A DNA stretch of 64,000 bases. It comes from Mycoplasmatota bacterium. Lineage in GTDB: Bacteria > Bacillota_I > Bacilli_A > Izemoplasmatales > Hujiaoplasmataceae. The notes beneath the pieces are model-generated. The model was not told the DNA's origin and made no database searches. It saw nothing but the letters and a program-made list of their open reading frames with translations. Shown here in pieces: positions 54,515-61,531 of the stretch; position 1 is the stretch's first letter, and each line of letters begins with the position of its first letter. A program made the translations under genes and the position numbers. Location of the stretch: contig CP076020.1 of assembly GCA_018622675.1 (NCBI GenBank), positions 1,488,001 to 1,552,000 on the forward strand, read 5' to 3'.

Positions 54515-54690
54515 CGACAAATGGATTTTCAGTCCAAAATTGCAATCGTAAATCTCTTAAAAAATATTATAGAAACATAAAACTAATCGTTTATTATACG
54601 GCTTCGTGTAACTTTATTAAATGAAATTACTTAATAAAATTATAATAAAGCAAACAAAAACATTTTTGAATTTACATGTATTTGTGTCTT
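54515..54690 (-). repeat. repeat copy B beginning with a tRNA-Phe anticodon-arm fragment
   Basis: CGACAAATGGATTTTCAGTC (54515-54534) matches the variable and anticodon arms of tRNA-Phe with one change. The following about 155 bases are similar to 49214-49368 (copy A), sharing blocks such as AAATCTCTTA, TTTATTATAC, AATAAAATT and GAATTTACATGT. The order and orientation are the same in both copies. Confidence 0.75.
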
Positions 54691-54717
54691 AGTAATTATA
54701 ATTCTCACAATCTATCT

Positions 54718-57700
54718 TTAGTTCAAACTCCATTTTGCATATAAATTATAATCACCTGCTGGTATTTTTGTATAAGTAAATTCCGTAGTCAATTCACTAT
54801 CAACAAACCATCCACCAAATGTGTAACCTTCATTTGTTGGACTAAATACTGGTATTGATGAGTCGTATTCTTGTGTGATGCTAAGTAAAAGATTAAGTGT
54901 TACTATTGGAATCTCATATGGAGAGCTCCTATCAGTTGTTGTTCCATCGCCTAATTGACCTGAATAATTATTTCCCCACGTAAGGACTCGACCTTCTGAG
55001 GTGATTGCTGAAGAATGACTACCACCCAATGAAATGCTTGTCATTGTTTCTCCTACATTCAGTTCAAATTGACTGGTAATTTCTATAGGGGTAATATTAG
55101 AAGAATATCCAATTGTTCCATCGCCTAATTGACCTTGATAATTAGATCCCCACGTAAACACTCGGCCTTCTGATGAAATTGCTGAGGAATGATTGCTTCC
55201 TAATAAAATGCTTGTCACTGTTTCTCCTGCATTCAATTCAAACATACTGGTGATTTCTGTTGGGGTATTTCTATTATTAGTTGTTGTGCCATCTCCTAAT
55301 TGACCTAAAGAATTATTTCCCCAAGTAAAGACTCTACCTTCTGAGGTGATTGCTGAGGAATGATAACTTCCTAGTGAAATACTTGTCACTGTTTCTCCAG
55401 TATTTAAATTAAATTCAGATGTTATATCAAATGGTGTTGAAACACCTCCGCCATCTGCTGCTGTTGTTCCATCACCTAATTGTCCAACTTCATTAGATCC
55501 CCAGGTGAAGACTCGGCCTTCTGATGTGATTGCTGATGAATGATAAGATCCTAATGAAATGCTAATCACTGTTTCTCCTGGTAATAAGCTAAACTGACTG
55601 GTTATTTCAGTTGGGATCGTTCTATTAGTTGTTGTTTCATCGCCTAGTTGACCATTATTATTATATCCCCAAGTAAATACTCGACCTTCTGATGTAATTG
55701 CTGAAGAATGTAAACTTCCTAAGGAAATGTTTGTCACGGTTTCTCCTGGTAATAAGCTAAAATGACTGGTTATTTCAGTTGGAGTAGTTCTAAAAGTCCA
55801 AGTTCCATCGCCTAATATTCCCACTTCATTAGATCCCCAGGTGAAGACTCGGCCTTCTGATGTGATTGCTGATGAATGATCCTGTCCTAATGAAATGCTA
55901 ATCACTTTTTCTCCTTTATTCAATCCAAATTGACTGGTTATTTCAGTTGGGGTATTTCTATCAGTTGTTGTTCCATCACCTAATTGACCATTATTATTAG
56001 ATCCCCACGTAAACACTCGGCCTTCTGATGTAATTGCTGAAGAGTGATCACTTCCTAATGAAATGCTTGTCACTGTTTCTCCTGCATTTAATGCTATTGT
56101 TAAATCTGAATCATATGCTTTGCCTGCATCATAGTAGTTAATTGTATATTCATTAATAGTCCACTTGGCATATAATGTAATATCTTCAGCCGGCATAGTA
56201 GTAAATGTATACTCATTTGTCAACTCACCATCTGTATACCAACCATTAAATGTATAACCCTCTCTAACTGGCATTGATACTAATACATTTGTTCCATATT
56301 CTTGTGTTATAGAACTAACCAAAGAGCCTCCGTTTGATACGAAAGTCATTGTATATATGTTTGCTAGCCATTTTGCATATAAAATATAATCACCTGCTGG
56401 CAAATTCGTATGAGTAAATTCTGTAGTTAATTCACTATCAACATACCATCCACCAAATGTGTAACCTTCTTTTGTTGGACTATATATTGGAATTGATGAA
56501 TCGCCTTCTTGATTGATGCTATGTAAAAGATAAAGAGTTACTGTTGGAATCTCATACGGAGAGTTCCTATCAGTTGTTGTTCCATCTCCTAATTGATTAT
56601 AATCGTTATCTCCCCAAATAAATATTCTACCTTCTGATGTGATTGATACTGACTGTTCATCTCCTAATGAAATGTTTGTCACAGTTTCTCCTGCATTTAA
56701 TTCAAATTGTCCAGTAATTTCAGTGGGGGTACTTCTACCTATAAATGTGCCGTCGCCTAACTGACCATTCCAATTAGATCCCCATGTAAATGCTCTGCCT
56801 TCTGATGTAATTGTCGAAGAATGAAAAAAACCTAATGAAATGCTTGTCACTGTTTCTCCTGCATCTAATTTAAATTGACTCGTGATTTCTGTTGGGGTCG
56901 TTCTATTAGTTGTTGTTCCATCACCTAATTGACCACCTTCATTAGATCCCCATGTAAATGCTCTGCCTTCTGATGTAATTGCCGAAGAATGAAAATAACC
57001 TAATGAAATGCTTGTCACTGTTTCTCCTGCATCTAATCCAAATTGACTGGTGATTTCTGTTGGGGTCGTTCTATCAGTTGATGTTCCATCACCTAATTGA
57101 CCATTATTATTAGATCCCCACGTAAACACTCGACCTTCTGATGTGATTGCTATTGAATGTTCAACTCCTAATGAAATGCTTGTTAATGTTTCTCCTGCAT
57201 CTAATCCAAATTGACTCGTGATTTCTATTGGGGTCGTTCTATCAGTTCTTGTTCCGTCTCCTAATTGACCATTATTATTAGATCCCCACGTAAACACTCG
57301 ACCTTCTGATGTGATTGCTATTGAATGTTCAACTCCTAATGAAATGTTTTTCACTGTTTCTCCTGCATTTAATCCAAATTGACTCGTGATTTCTGTTGGG
57401 GTCGTTCTATCAGTTCTTGTTCCGTCACCTAATTGACCATTATTATTAGATCCCCAGCTAAACACTCGGCCTTCTGATGTGATTGCTATTGAATGCTCAA
57501 CTCCTATTGAAATGTTTTTAACTATTTCTCCTGCATCTAATCCAAATTGACTCGTGATTTCTGTTGGGGTATTTCTATTAATTGTTGTACCATCACCTAA
57601 TTGTCCATGAAAATTATATCCCCAGCTAAACACTCGGCCTTCTGATGTGATTGCTGAGAAGTTAGAATAGCCTAAAGAAATGCTTGTCATTGTTTCTCCT

Positions 57701-59409
57701 GCATTTAATTCTATTGTTAAATCTGAATCATATGCTTCACCTGCATCATAGTAGTTAATTGTATATTCATTAATGGTCCACTTAGCATATAAAGTTACGT
57801 CTTCAGCTGGCATAGTTGTAAAAGTATATCTATTGGTTAATTCTCTATCCGTATACCAACCTCCAAAGATATATCCATCTCTTGTTGGGTCTTCTGGTTC
57901 TATAATGGATGTCCCATAATCTTGTGTAATACTTGAGATTGTACTCCCTCCATTACTATCGAATGTAACCGTATATTGGTTGATACTCCATTTTGCATAT
58001 AAAGTAGTATTTTGTGGAATTTCCCAAACAACTACTTTTATATCATTTTCAGTGAACCAACCAAGAAAAGTATAGCCATCTGTTTCTAGAATCGGCTTTG
58101 GATTTTCTATCCCATAAGTAGCTGTTTGAAAATCATATCCATCGTTTAAAGTATCTATATATGTAACGTAATAAATGTTCGCTTGCCATTTAGCAGTTAA
58201 AGTGATGTTTTCAGTTACTACGTAACCAATAAATACCCAAGGTTCATTTTGATTGTACCATCCTAAAAATGTATACCCTTCACGATTAGGTTCAACAGGT
58301 TTAGTTGCTTTACTTCCGTTTTCAACTAATTGGGAAGTTACGTCTGATCCACCATTAGAGTTAAATATTACGGTAAACATTTCTTTTGTTCCTAAATTAC
58401 CATTAATTAAATCATCGAGCCACTGATTTTCATCTCCTGTATAATCTGGATAAGTTTCCATGTATATTTCATATGCTGATTTTCCATCTTCTCCGTCTGT
58501 TCCTGCTGGTCCGACTAAACTTTCTAATTCTATTAGATTAATCCATTCTGTATCTCCAACGTATTGCCATTGGATATAATCTGATGATACTTGAAATAAA
58601 ACTTCTCTTCCATCTATGCCATCTTCTCCATCTGTTCCTGCTGGTCCGACTAAACTTTCTAATTCTATTAGATTAGTCCATTCTGTATCTCCAACGTATT
58701 GCCATTGGATATAATCTGATGATACTTGAAATAAAACTTCTCTTCCATCTATGCCATCTTCTCCATCTGTTCCTGCTGGTCCGACTAAACTTGCTAATTC
58801 TATTAGATTAATCCATTCTGTTTCTCCAACATATTGCCATTGGATATAATCTGATGATACTTGAAATAAAACTTCTCTTCCATCTATGCCATCTTCTCCG
58901 TCTGTTCCTGCTGGTCCGACTAAACTTTCTAATTCTATTAGATTAGTCCATTCTGTATCTCCAACGTATTGCCATTGGATATAATCTGATGATACTTGAA
59001 ATAAAACTTCTCTTCCATCTATGCCATCTTCTCCATCTGTTCCTGCTGGTCCGACTAAACTTGCTAATTCTATTAGATTAATCCATTCTGTATCTCCAAC
59101 GTATTGCCATTGGATATAATCTGATGATATTTGGATGTTAATAGATTTACCTGGTTCGCCTTGAGGGCCTTGAACACTTTCTAACCATTCATCATATGTG
59201 CCATTAAAAGCATTACTTTCTAAAGCTAATTGATAAATTGCATTCAGCCTTTGATCTAACTCAGTTTCCGTTATCTCATTGGTTGTTTCAACATTTTCTG
59301 ATGTTTCTAAGTTTGTTGTTGGAATTGTAAAATCACCTGTTGTATCCCCATCACATCCTACAACAAAAAATAAAACAAAAATTGATAAAGCAAGCGCTAG
59401 TTTCCTCAT
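54718..59409 (-). CDS. giant lipoprotein: collagen-like repeats, InlB-type repeats and two RCC1 propellers
   Basis: Predicted cell-surface protein of 1563 residues; function unknown, adhesion is an inference. The lipobox is FVVGC (Cys19). Residues 88-312 are five almost identical 45-residue repeats, each with SDYIQWQYVG and a collagen-like GPAGTDGEDGIDG. Then three InlB-type (Flg_new) repeats ending in LYAKW/LTAKW. Twice there follows a half InlB repeat (INEYTINYYDAG), a block of seven RCC1 repeats (ISLG-x-x-HSSAITSEGRVFTWGSN-x-x-GQLGDGT), and the other half (SIPIYSPTKEGYTFGGW to LYAKW). Seven RCC1 repeats make one closed propeller, so each block is complete. It ends right after the last InlB repeat, with no membrane segment. 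The start has AGAAGGAG upstream. Confidence 0.92.
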   Translation of the reverse strand: MRKLALALSIFVLFFVVGCDGDTTGDFTIPTTNLETSENVETTNEITETELDQRLNAIYQLALESNAFNGTYDEWLESVQGPQGEPGKSINIQISSDYIQWQYVGDTEWINLIELASLVGPAGTDGEDGIDGREVLFQVSSDYIQWQYVGDTEWTNLIELESLVGPAGTDGEDGIDGREVLFQVSSDYIQWQYVGETEWINLIELASLVGPAGTDGEDGIDGREVLFQVSSDYIQWQYVGDTEWTNLIELESLVGPAGTDGEDGIDGREVLFQVSSDYIQWQYVGDTEWINLIELESLVGPAGTDGEDGKSAYEIYMETYPDYTGDENQWLDDLINGNLGTKEMFTVIFNSNGGSDVTSQLVENGSKATKPVEPNREGYTFLGWYNQNEPWVFIGYVVTENITLTAKWQANIYYVTYIDTLNDGYDFQTATYGIENPKPILETDGYTFLGWFTENDIKVVVWEIPQNTTLYAKWSINQYTVTFDSNGGSTISSITQDYGTSIIEPEDPTRDGYIFGGWYTDRELTNRYTFTTMPAEDVTLYAKWTINEYTINYYDAGEAYDSDLTIELNAGETMTSISLGYSNFSAITSEGRVFSWGYNFHGQLGDGTTINRNTPTEITSQFGLDAGEIVKNISIGVEHSIAITSEGRVFSWGSNNNGQLGDGTRTDRTTPTEITSQFGLNAGETVKNISLGVEHSIAITSEGRVFTWGSNNNGQLGDGTRTDRTTPIEITSQFGLDAGETLTSISLGVEHSIAITSEGRVFTWGSNNNGQLGDGTSTDRTTPTEITSQFGLDAGETVTSISLGYFHSSAITSEGRAFTWGSNEGGQLGDGTTTNRTTPTEITSQFKLDAGETVTSISLGFFHSSTITSEGRAFTWGSNWNGQLGDGTFIGRSTPTEITGQFELNAGETVTNISLGDEQSVSITSEGRIFIWGDNDYNQLGDGTTTDRNSPYEIPTVTLYLLHSINQEGDSSIPIYSPTKEGYTFGGWYVDSELTTEFTHTNLPAGDYILYAKWLANIYTMTFVSNGGSLVSSITQEYGTNVLVSMPVREGYTFNGWYTDGELTNEYTFTTMPAEDITLYAKWTINEYTINYYDAGKAYDSDLTIALNAGETVTSISLGSDHSSAITSEGRVFTWGSNNNGQLGDGTTTDRNTPTEITSQFGLNKGEKVISISLGQDHSSAITSEGRVFTWGSNEVGILGDGTWTFRTTPTEITSHFSLLPGETVTNISLGSLHSSAITSEGRVFTWGYNNNGQLGDETTTNRTIPTEITSQFSLLPGETVISISLGSYHSSAITSEGRVFTWGSNEVGQLGDGTTAADGGGVSTPFDITSEFNLNTGETVTSISLGSYHSSAITSEGRVFTWGNNSLGQLGDGTTTNNRNTPTEITSMFELNAGETVTSILLGSNHSSAISSEGRVFTWGSNYQGQLGDGTIGYSSNITPIEITSQFELNVGETMTSISLGGSHSSAITSEGRVLTWGNNYSGQLGDGTTTDRSSPYEIPIVTLNLLLSITQEYDSSIPVFSPTNEGYTFGGWFVDSELTTEFTYTKIPAGDYNLYAKWSLN
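58474..59148 (-). repeat. five tandem 135-bp repeats coding for a collagen-like region
   Basis: Five head-to-tail copies of a 135-bp unit (45 codons). The inner three are almost identical at the DNA level, differing at a few bases, and the outer two are more diverged at one end. Such repeats can change copy number by slipped-strand replication or recombination without shifting the frame. Confidence 0.95.
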
Positions 59410-59471
59410 ATAGTTATTCTCCTTCTAAAAATTAGTTATTTATAAAAACATTGTTTAATTACAATGGGTTA

Positions 59472-59500
59472 ATTATACTAAACTCAAAGTTTTATATCAA
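59472..59500 (-). promoter_or_regulatory. strong promoter of the giant lipoprotein gene
   Basis: Minus strand TTGATA (59495-59500), a 17-base spacer, and a perfect TATAAT (59472-59477). The transcript starts near 59464, leaving a leader of about 55 bases. Confidence 0.88.
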
Positions 59501-59636
59501 TAGAACCTTGGAAATTGGTATAATTAGGTTTCTCACATTCCATAGTGGAATGAGATAAAATTATAATATAACCGTAAAATTAGCTACTTCTAAATATATC
59601 AGTCAAATTTTACCCCTGAATATACTCTTCTAAACT

Positions 59637-59663
59637 CAAAAGAAGCATTCAAACTTCTTTTTT
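59637..59663 (+). terminator. hairpin with T-run on the plus strand
   Basis: AAAAGAAG (59637-59644) and CTTCTTTT (59653-59660), then TTT. No plus-strand gene ends here, so it may end a short unannotated RNA starting near 59575, or act on the minus strand. Confidence 0.4.
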
Positions 59664-59734
59664 TGTTTACATATAAGTAAAGCCTATTCTATAAAATTAT
59701 TTTATTGCATTTAATTAAAATACTAAACTTAAAA

Positions 59735-59745
59735 CGACACATGGA
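59735..59745 (-). repeat. 11-base copy of a tRNA-Phe segment, candidate attachment-site core
   Basis: CGACACATGGA is identical to 59831-59841 inside tRNA-Phe and in the same orientation. It differs by one base from 54515-54525 (copy B) and by two from 49191-49201 (copy A). Confidence 0.5.
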
Positions 59746-59764
59746 CACCCAGGGGTAAACCAAC

Positions 59765-59789
59765 AAAAAAAGCCATCCTAAGATGGCTG
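59765..59789 (-). terminator. terminator of the tRNA operon
   Basis: Minus strand AGCCATC-TTAG-GATGGCT followed by TTTTTTTG, 15 bases beyond the tRNA-Phe 3' end. A copy is found at 49125-49154. Confidence 0.9.
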
Positions 59790-59803
59790 CATTTCGTTCT
59801 CTA

Positions 59804-59879
59804 TGGTGGTCCAGGGCGGGATCGAACCGCCGACACATGGATTTTCAGTCCATTGCTCTACCTACTGAGCTACCGGACC
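59804..59879 (-). tRNA. tRNA-Phe (GAA)
   Basis: 76 bases with full cloverleaf: acceptor GGTCCGG/CTGGACC, anticodon loop CTGAAAA, T-loop TTCGATC, encoded CCA. Last gene of the tRNA operon. Its 3' half has degraded copies at 49172 and 54515, so it is the likely integration or duplication site for the island to its left. Confidence 0.97.
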
Positions 59880-59896
59880 ATATAAAAATAAAAAAA

Positions 59897-59972
59897 TGGC
59901 GGTCCGGACGGGACTTGAACCCGCGATCTCCAGTGTGACAGACTGGCATGTTAACCACTACACTACCGGACC
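59897..59972 (-). tRNA. tRNA-Asp (GTC)
   Basis: 76 bases; anticodon loop CTGTCAC within CCAGT/ACTGG, T-loop TTCAAGT, encoded CCA. The order fMet-Asp-Phe is that of the Bacillus trnD cluster. Confidence 0.97.
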
Positions 59973-59975
59973 TTT

Positions 59976-60052
59976 TGGTTGCGGGGGAAGGATTTGAACC
60001 TCCGACCTCTGGGTTATGAGCCCAACGAGCTACCAGACTGCTCCACCCCGCG
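59976..60052 (-). tRNA. initiator tRNA-fMet (CAT)
   Basis: 77 bases; the first base C cannot pair with A72, and the anticodon stem has three G-C pairs (GGG-CTCATAA-CCC), the two marks of the initiator tRNA. CCA encoded. Confidence 0.96.
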
Positions 60053-60118
60053 GTGTAATTATTTGCTGCTATTCTATGATATCAAAATGAAAATAGATTG
60101 TCAATGCTAATTTTCATT

Positions 60119-60194
60119 TGGTGGAGTATAGCGGGATCGAACCGCTGACCTCCTGCGTGCAAGGCAGGCGCTCTCCCAGCTGAGCTAATACCCC
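60119..60194 (-). tRNA. tRNA-Ala (TGC), copy 1
   Basis: 76 bases; anticodon loop TTGCACG in CCTGC/GCAGG, encoded CCA. Identical in sequence to the copy at 60763-60838. A 66-base spacer separates it from tRNA-fMet. Confidence 0.97.
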
Positions 60195-60201
60195 TAAAGA
60201 A

Positions 60202-60288
60202 TGGTACCCGAGGCCGGACTTGAACCGGCACGTCATTGCTGACATTGGATTTTAAGTCCAACGCGTCTACCTATTCCGCCACTCGGGC
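60202..60288 (-). tRNA. tRNA-Leu (TAA)
   Basis: 87 bases with the long variable arm of a class II tRNA; anticodon loop CTTAAAA within TTGGA/TCCAA, encoded CCA. Confidence 0.96.
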
Positions 60289-60291
60289 AAG

Positions 60292-60367
60292 TGGTGACCC
60301 GCAGGCGATTCGAACGCCTGACCCTTTGATTAAAAGTCAAATGCTCTACCAACTGAGCTAGCGGGTC
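60292..60367 (-). tRNA. tRNA-Lys (TTT)
   Basis: 76 bases; anticodon loop CTTTTAA within TTTGA/TCAAA, T-loop TTCGAAT, encoded CCA. Confidence 0.97.
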
Positions 60368-60400
60368 AATAAGCTGTGAATCAGCGAGTGAAATTTACAG

Positions 60401-60459
60401 TGTCAACTGTAGGAATCGAACCTACTTCCATAGGCTTTGCCATTAAGCTAATATTGACA
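60401..60459 (-). pseudogene. tRNA-like sequence lacking an anticodon arm
   Basis: Between tRNA-Lys and tRNA-Ser lies a 59-base element. It has a 7-bp acceptor stem (TGTCAAT with GTTGACA, one G-U), a D-arm-like hairpin (GCTT-AATGGCA-AAGC) and a canonical T-arm (GTAGG-TTCGATT-CCTAC). Only CCTATGGAA separates the D and T arms, so there is no anticodon stem-loop, and no CCA is encoded. It is most simply a tRNA pseudogene with a deletion. The well-paired acceptor and T stems make a retained non-decoding role conceivable. Confidence 0.6.
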
Positions 60460-60461
60460 TG

Positions 60462-60554
60462 TGGCGGAGAAAGAGGGATTCGAACCCCCGCGGCGCTCGC
60501 ACGCCCTGTCGGTTTTCAAGACCGATCCCTTCAGCCGGGCTTGGGTATTTCTCC
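60462..60554 (-). tRNA. tRNA-Ser (TGA)
   Basis: 93 bases with a long variable arm; anticodon loop CTTGAAA within TCGGT/ACCGA, acceptor GGAGAAA/TTTCTCC, discriminator G, encoded CCA. Confidence 0.97.
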
Positions 60555-60580
60555 GATTGATACTTGTATTGATAAAAATA

Positions 60581-60657
60581 TGGTGGACCCAGTAGGACTC
60601 GAACCTACGACCGATCGGTTATGAGCCGATAGCTCTAACCAACTGAGCTATGGGTCC
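60581..60657 (-). tRNA. tRNA with CAT anticodon, probably Ile2 (lysidine type)
   Basis: 77 bases; anticodon loop CTCATAA within ATCGG/CCGAT. The body (GGACCCATAGCTC, GGTTAGAGC, GTAGGTTCGAGTCCTAC) resembles tRNA-Ile2 of Bacillus, whose CAT is changed to read AUA by TilS. The neighbouring tRNA at 60664 is the elongator Met. TilS is not in this window. Confidence 0.85.
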
Positions 60658-60663
60658 TACAAA

Positions 60664-60740
60664 TGGTAGCGGCAGAGAGACTTGAACTCTCAACCTCACG
60701 GGTATGAACCGTACGCTCTAGCCAGTTGAGCTACACCGCC
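60664..60740 (-). tRNA. elongator tRNA-Met (CAT)
   Basis: 77 bases; GGCGGTGTAGCTC start, anticodon loop TTCATAC within TACGG/CCGTG (one A-position mismatch allowed), very like Bacillus elongator tRNA-Met, encoded CCA. Confidence 0.93.
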
Positions 60741-60762
60741 GTAGATTTTAAATTTTTTAAGA

Positions 60763-60838
60763 TGGTGGAGTATAGCGGGATCGAACCGCTGACCTCCTGC
60801 GTGCAAGGCAGGCGCTCTCCCAGCTGAGCTAATACCCC
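60763..60838 (-). tRNA. tRNA-Ala (TGC), copy 2
   Basis: 76 bases, identical to the copy at 60119-60194. It follows tRNA-Ile in the Ile-Ala order usual for rRNA-operon spacers, although no rRNA is present here. Confidence 0.97.
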
Positions 60839-60845
60839 ACAAAAA

Positions 60846-60922
<77 letters not shown>

Positions 60923-60951
60923 ATTTTTGTATTCTTTGCAATGCGAATAAT

Positions 60952-60980
60952 ATTTTACTATTTATAAGCATATTTGTCAA
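60952..60980 (-). promoter_or_regulatory. promoter of the tRNA operon
   Basis: Minus strand TTGACA (60975-60980), 17-base spacer, TAAAAT (60952-60957). It drives Ile-Ala-Met-Ile2-Ser-Lys-Leu-Ala-fMet-Asp-Phe. Confidence 0.88.
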
Positions 60981-61064
60981 TTATTATTTGCCGTTTTTTT
61001 AAAAAAATTTCAACATGTCTATATTTAGGGCCCCTTAGGGATTGTATTTTTTACGTATTTTTCT

Positions 61065-61352
61065 CTATTTATGTATTTTTGGGTATTTTATTGCATTTTT
61101 CTCTAATTTCTCACGAATTATCTCTTCTGGGTCATAGCCCAAATCTTTGGCCATAGCTAAAGAATAAATTAGTACATCCGCTAATTCTTCTTTAACATTC
61201 TCTGGGTTTGGTGAAACATCAGACCATTGATAATTTTCCAATAATTCTGCTGCTTCTATAATGATTGATTTAGCTAATGCAGATGGCGTATCATGATGCT
61301 TCCATCCTCTTTCATCTCTAAACTTAATAATATCATCCAGTAATTTCTTCAT
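61065..61352 (-). CDS. MazG-like nucleotide pyrophosphohydrolase
   Basis: A 95-residue all-alpha NTP pyrophosphohydrolase. The acidic metal-binding residues are in IIIEAAELLENYQW (E-x-x-E) and KEELADVLIYSLAMAKDLG (E-x-x-D). It presumably removes non-canonical or damaged (d)NTPs; the exact substrate is not visible. It overlaps the end of the DUF951 gene by 20 bases, with GAAGGTG in the overlap, so the two are translationally linked. Last gene of the parAB group. Confidence 0.9.
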   Translation of the reverse strand: MKKLLDDIIKFRDERGWKHHDTPSALAKSIIIEAAELLENYQWSDVSPNPENVKEELADVLIYSLAMAKDLGYDPEEIIREKLEKNAIKYPKIHK

Positions 61353-61530
61353 TGTTTAACACCTTCTTTATTCTTTTCTTCAAATCCATGCGATTCATTA
61401 ATACTTCTCTTTGACAGCCTAAACATTTCAATTTACACACAGCTCCAAAACGTATAATTTCCCATTTATTTTCTCCGCACGGATGTCCTTTTTTCAAAAC
61501 TAAAACTGAGCCTTGTTTTATATCATTCAT
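61333..61530 (-). CDS. DUF951 family protein (YyzM-like)
   Basis: A 65-residue protein of unknown function with the family pattern KKGHPCGENKWEIIRFGAVCKLKCLGCQREVLMNR (conserved Cys, Gly, Trp and Arg; here in parts: GHPCGENKW, KCLGCQ). The cysteines suggest metal binding. DUF951 genes lie next to parB in Bacillus relatives, as here. The frame is open from a GTG at 61539 inside AAAGGTG; the ATG at 61530 is preferred, one base after the parB stop. Confidence 0.88.
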   Translation of the reverse strand: MNDIKQGSVLVLKKGHPCGENKWEIIRFGAVCKLKCLGCQREVLMNRMDLKKRIKKVLNNEEITG

Positions 61531-61531
61531 T

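Larger units (their letters stand above)
54124..54717. other. 594-base non-coding stretch rich in tRNA fragments
   Basis: Between the membrane-protein gene and the RCC1 lipoprotein gene. Left to right it holds a weak hairpin with T-run (54163-54192), a tRNA-Trp-arm fragment (54228-54264), a terminator (54399-54419), a tRNA-Trp 3' half with its CCA end (54434-54490), and a tRNA-Phe anticodon-arm fragment that begins repeat copy B (54515-54690). No protein-coding potential is seen in it. Confidence 0.7.
59410..59803. other. 394-base non-coding stretch upstream of the giant lipoprotein gene
   Basis: It holds the lipoprotein promoter (59472-59500), an imperfect hairpin (59530-59556), a plus-strand TATAAT near 59567 followed by a hairpin with T-run (59637-59663), an 11-base copy of a tRNA-Phe segment (59735-59745), a pair of inverted 10-base repeats (59608-59617 and 59750-59759), and the tRNA operon terminator (59765-59788). 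No coding sequence is seen. Confidence 0.6.

Noticed and set aside
58474-59148. CRISPR array
   Set aside because: The 135-bp units are contiguous, in frame and code for protein repeats; no spacers and no cas genes are present.
60376-60624. Open frame on the plus strand encoding GGERGIRTP and GLEPTT-like peptide
   Set aside because: It runs antisense through the tRNA-Ser and tRNA-Ile2 genes; such peptides are well-known false proteins from tRNA clusters.
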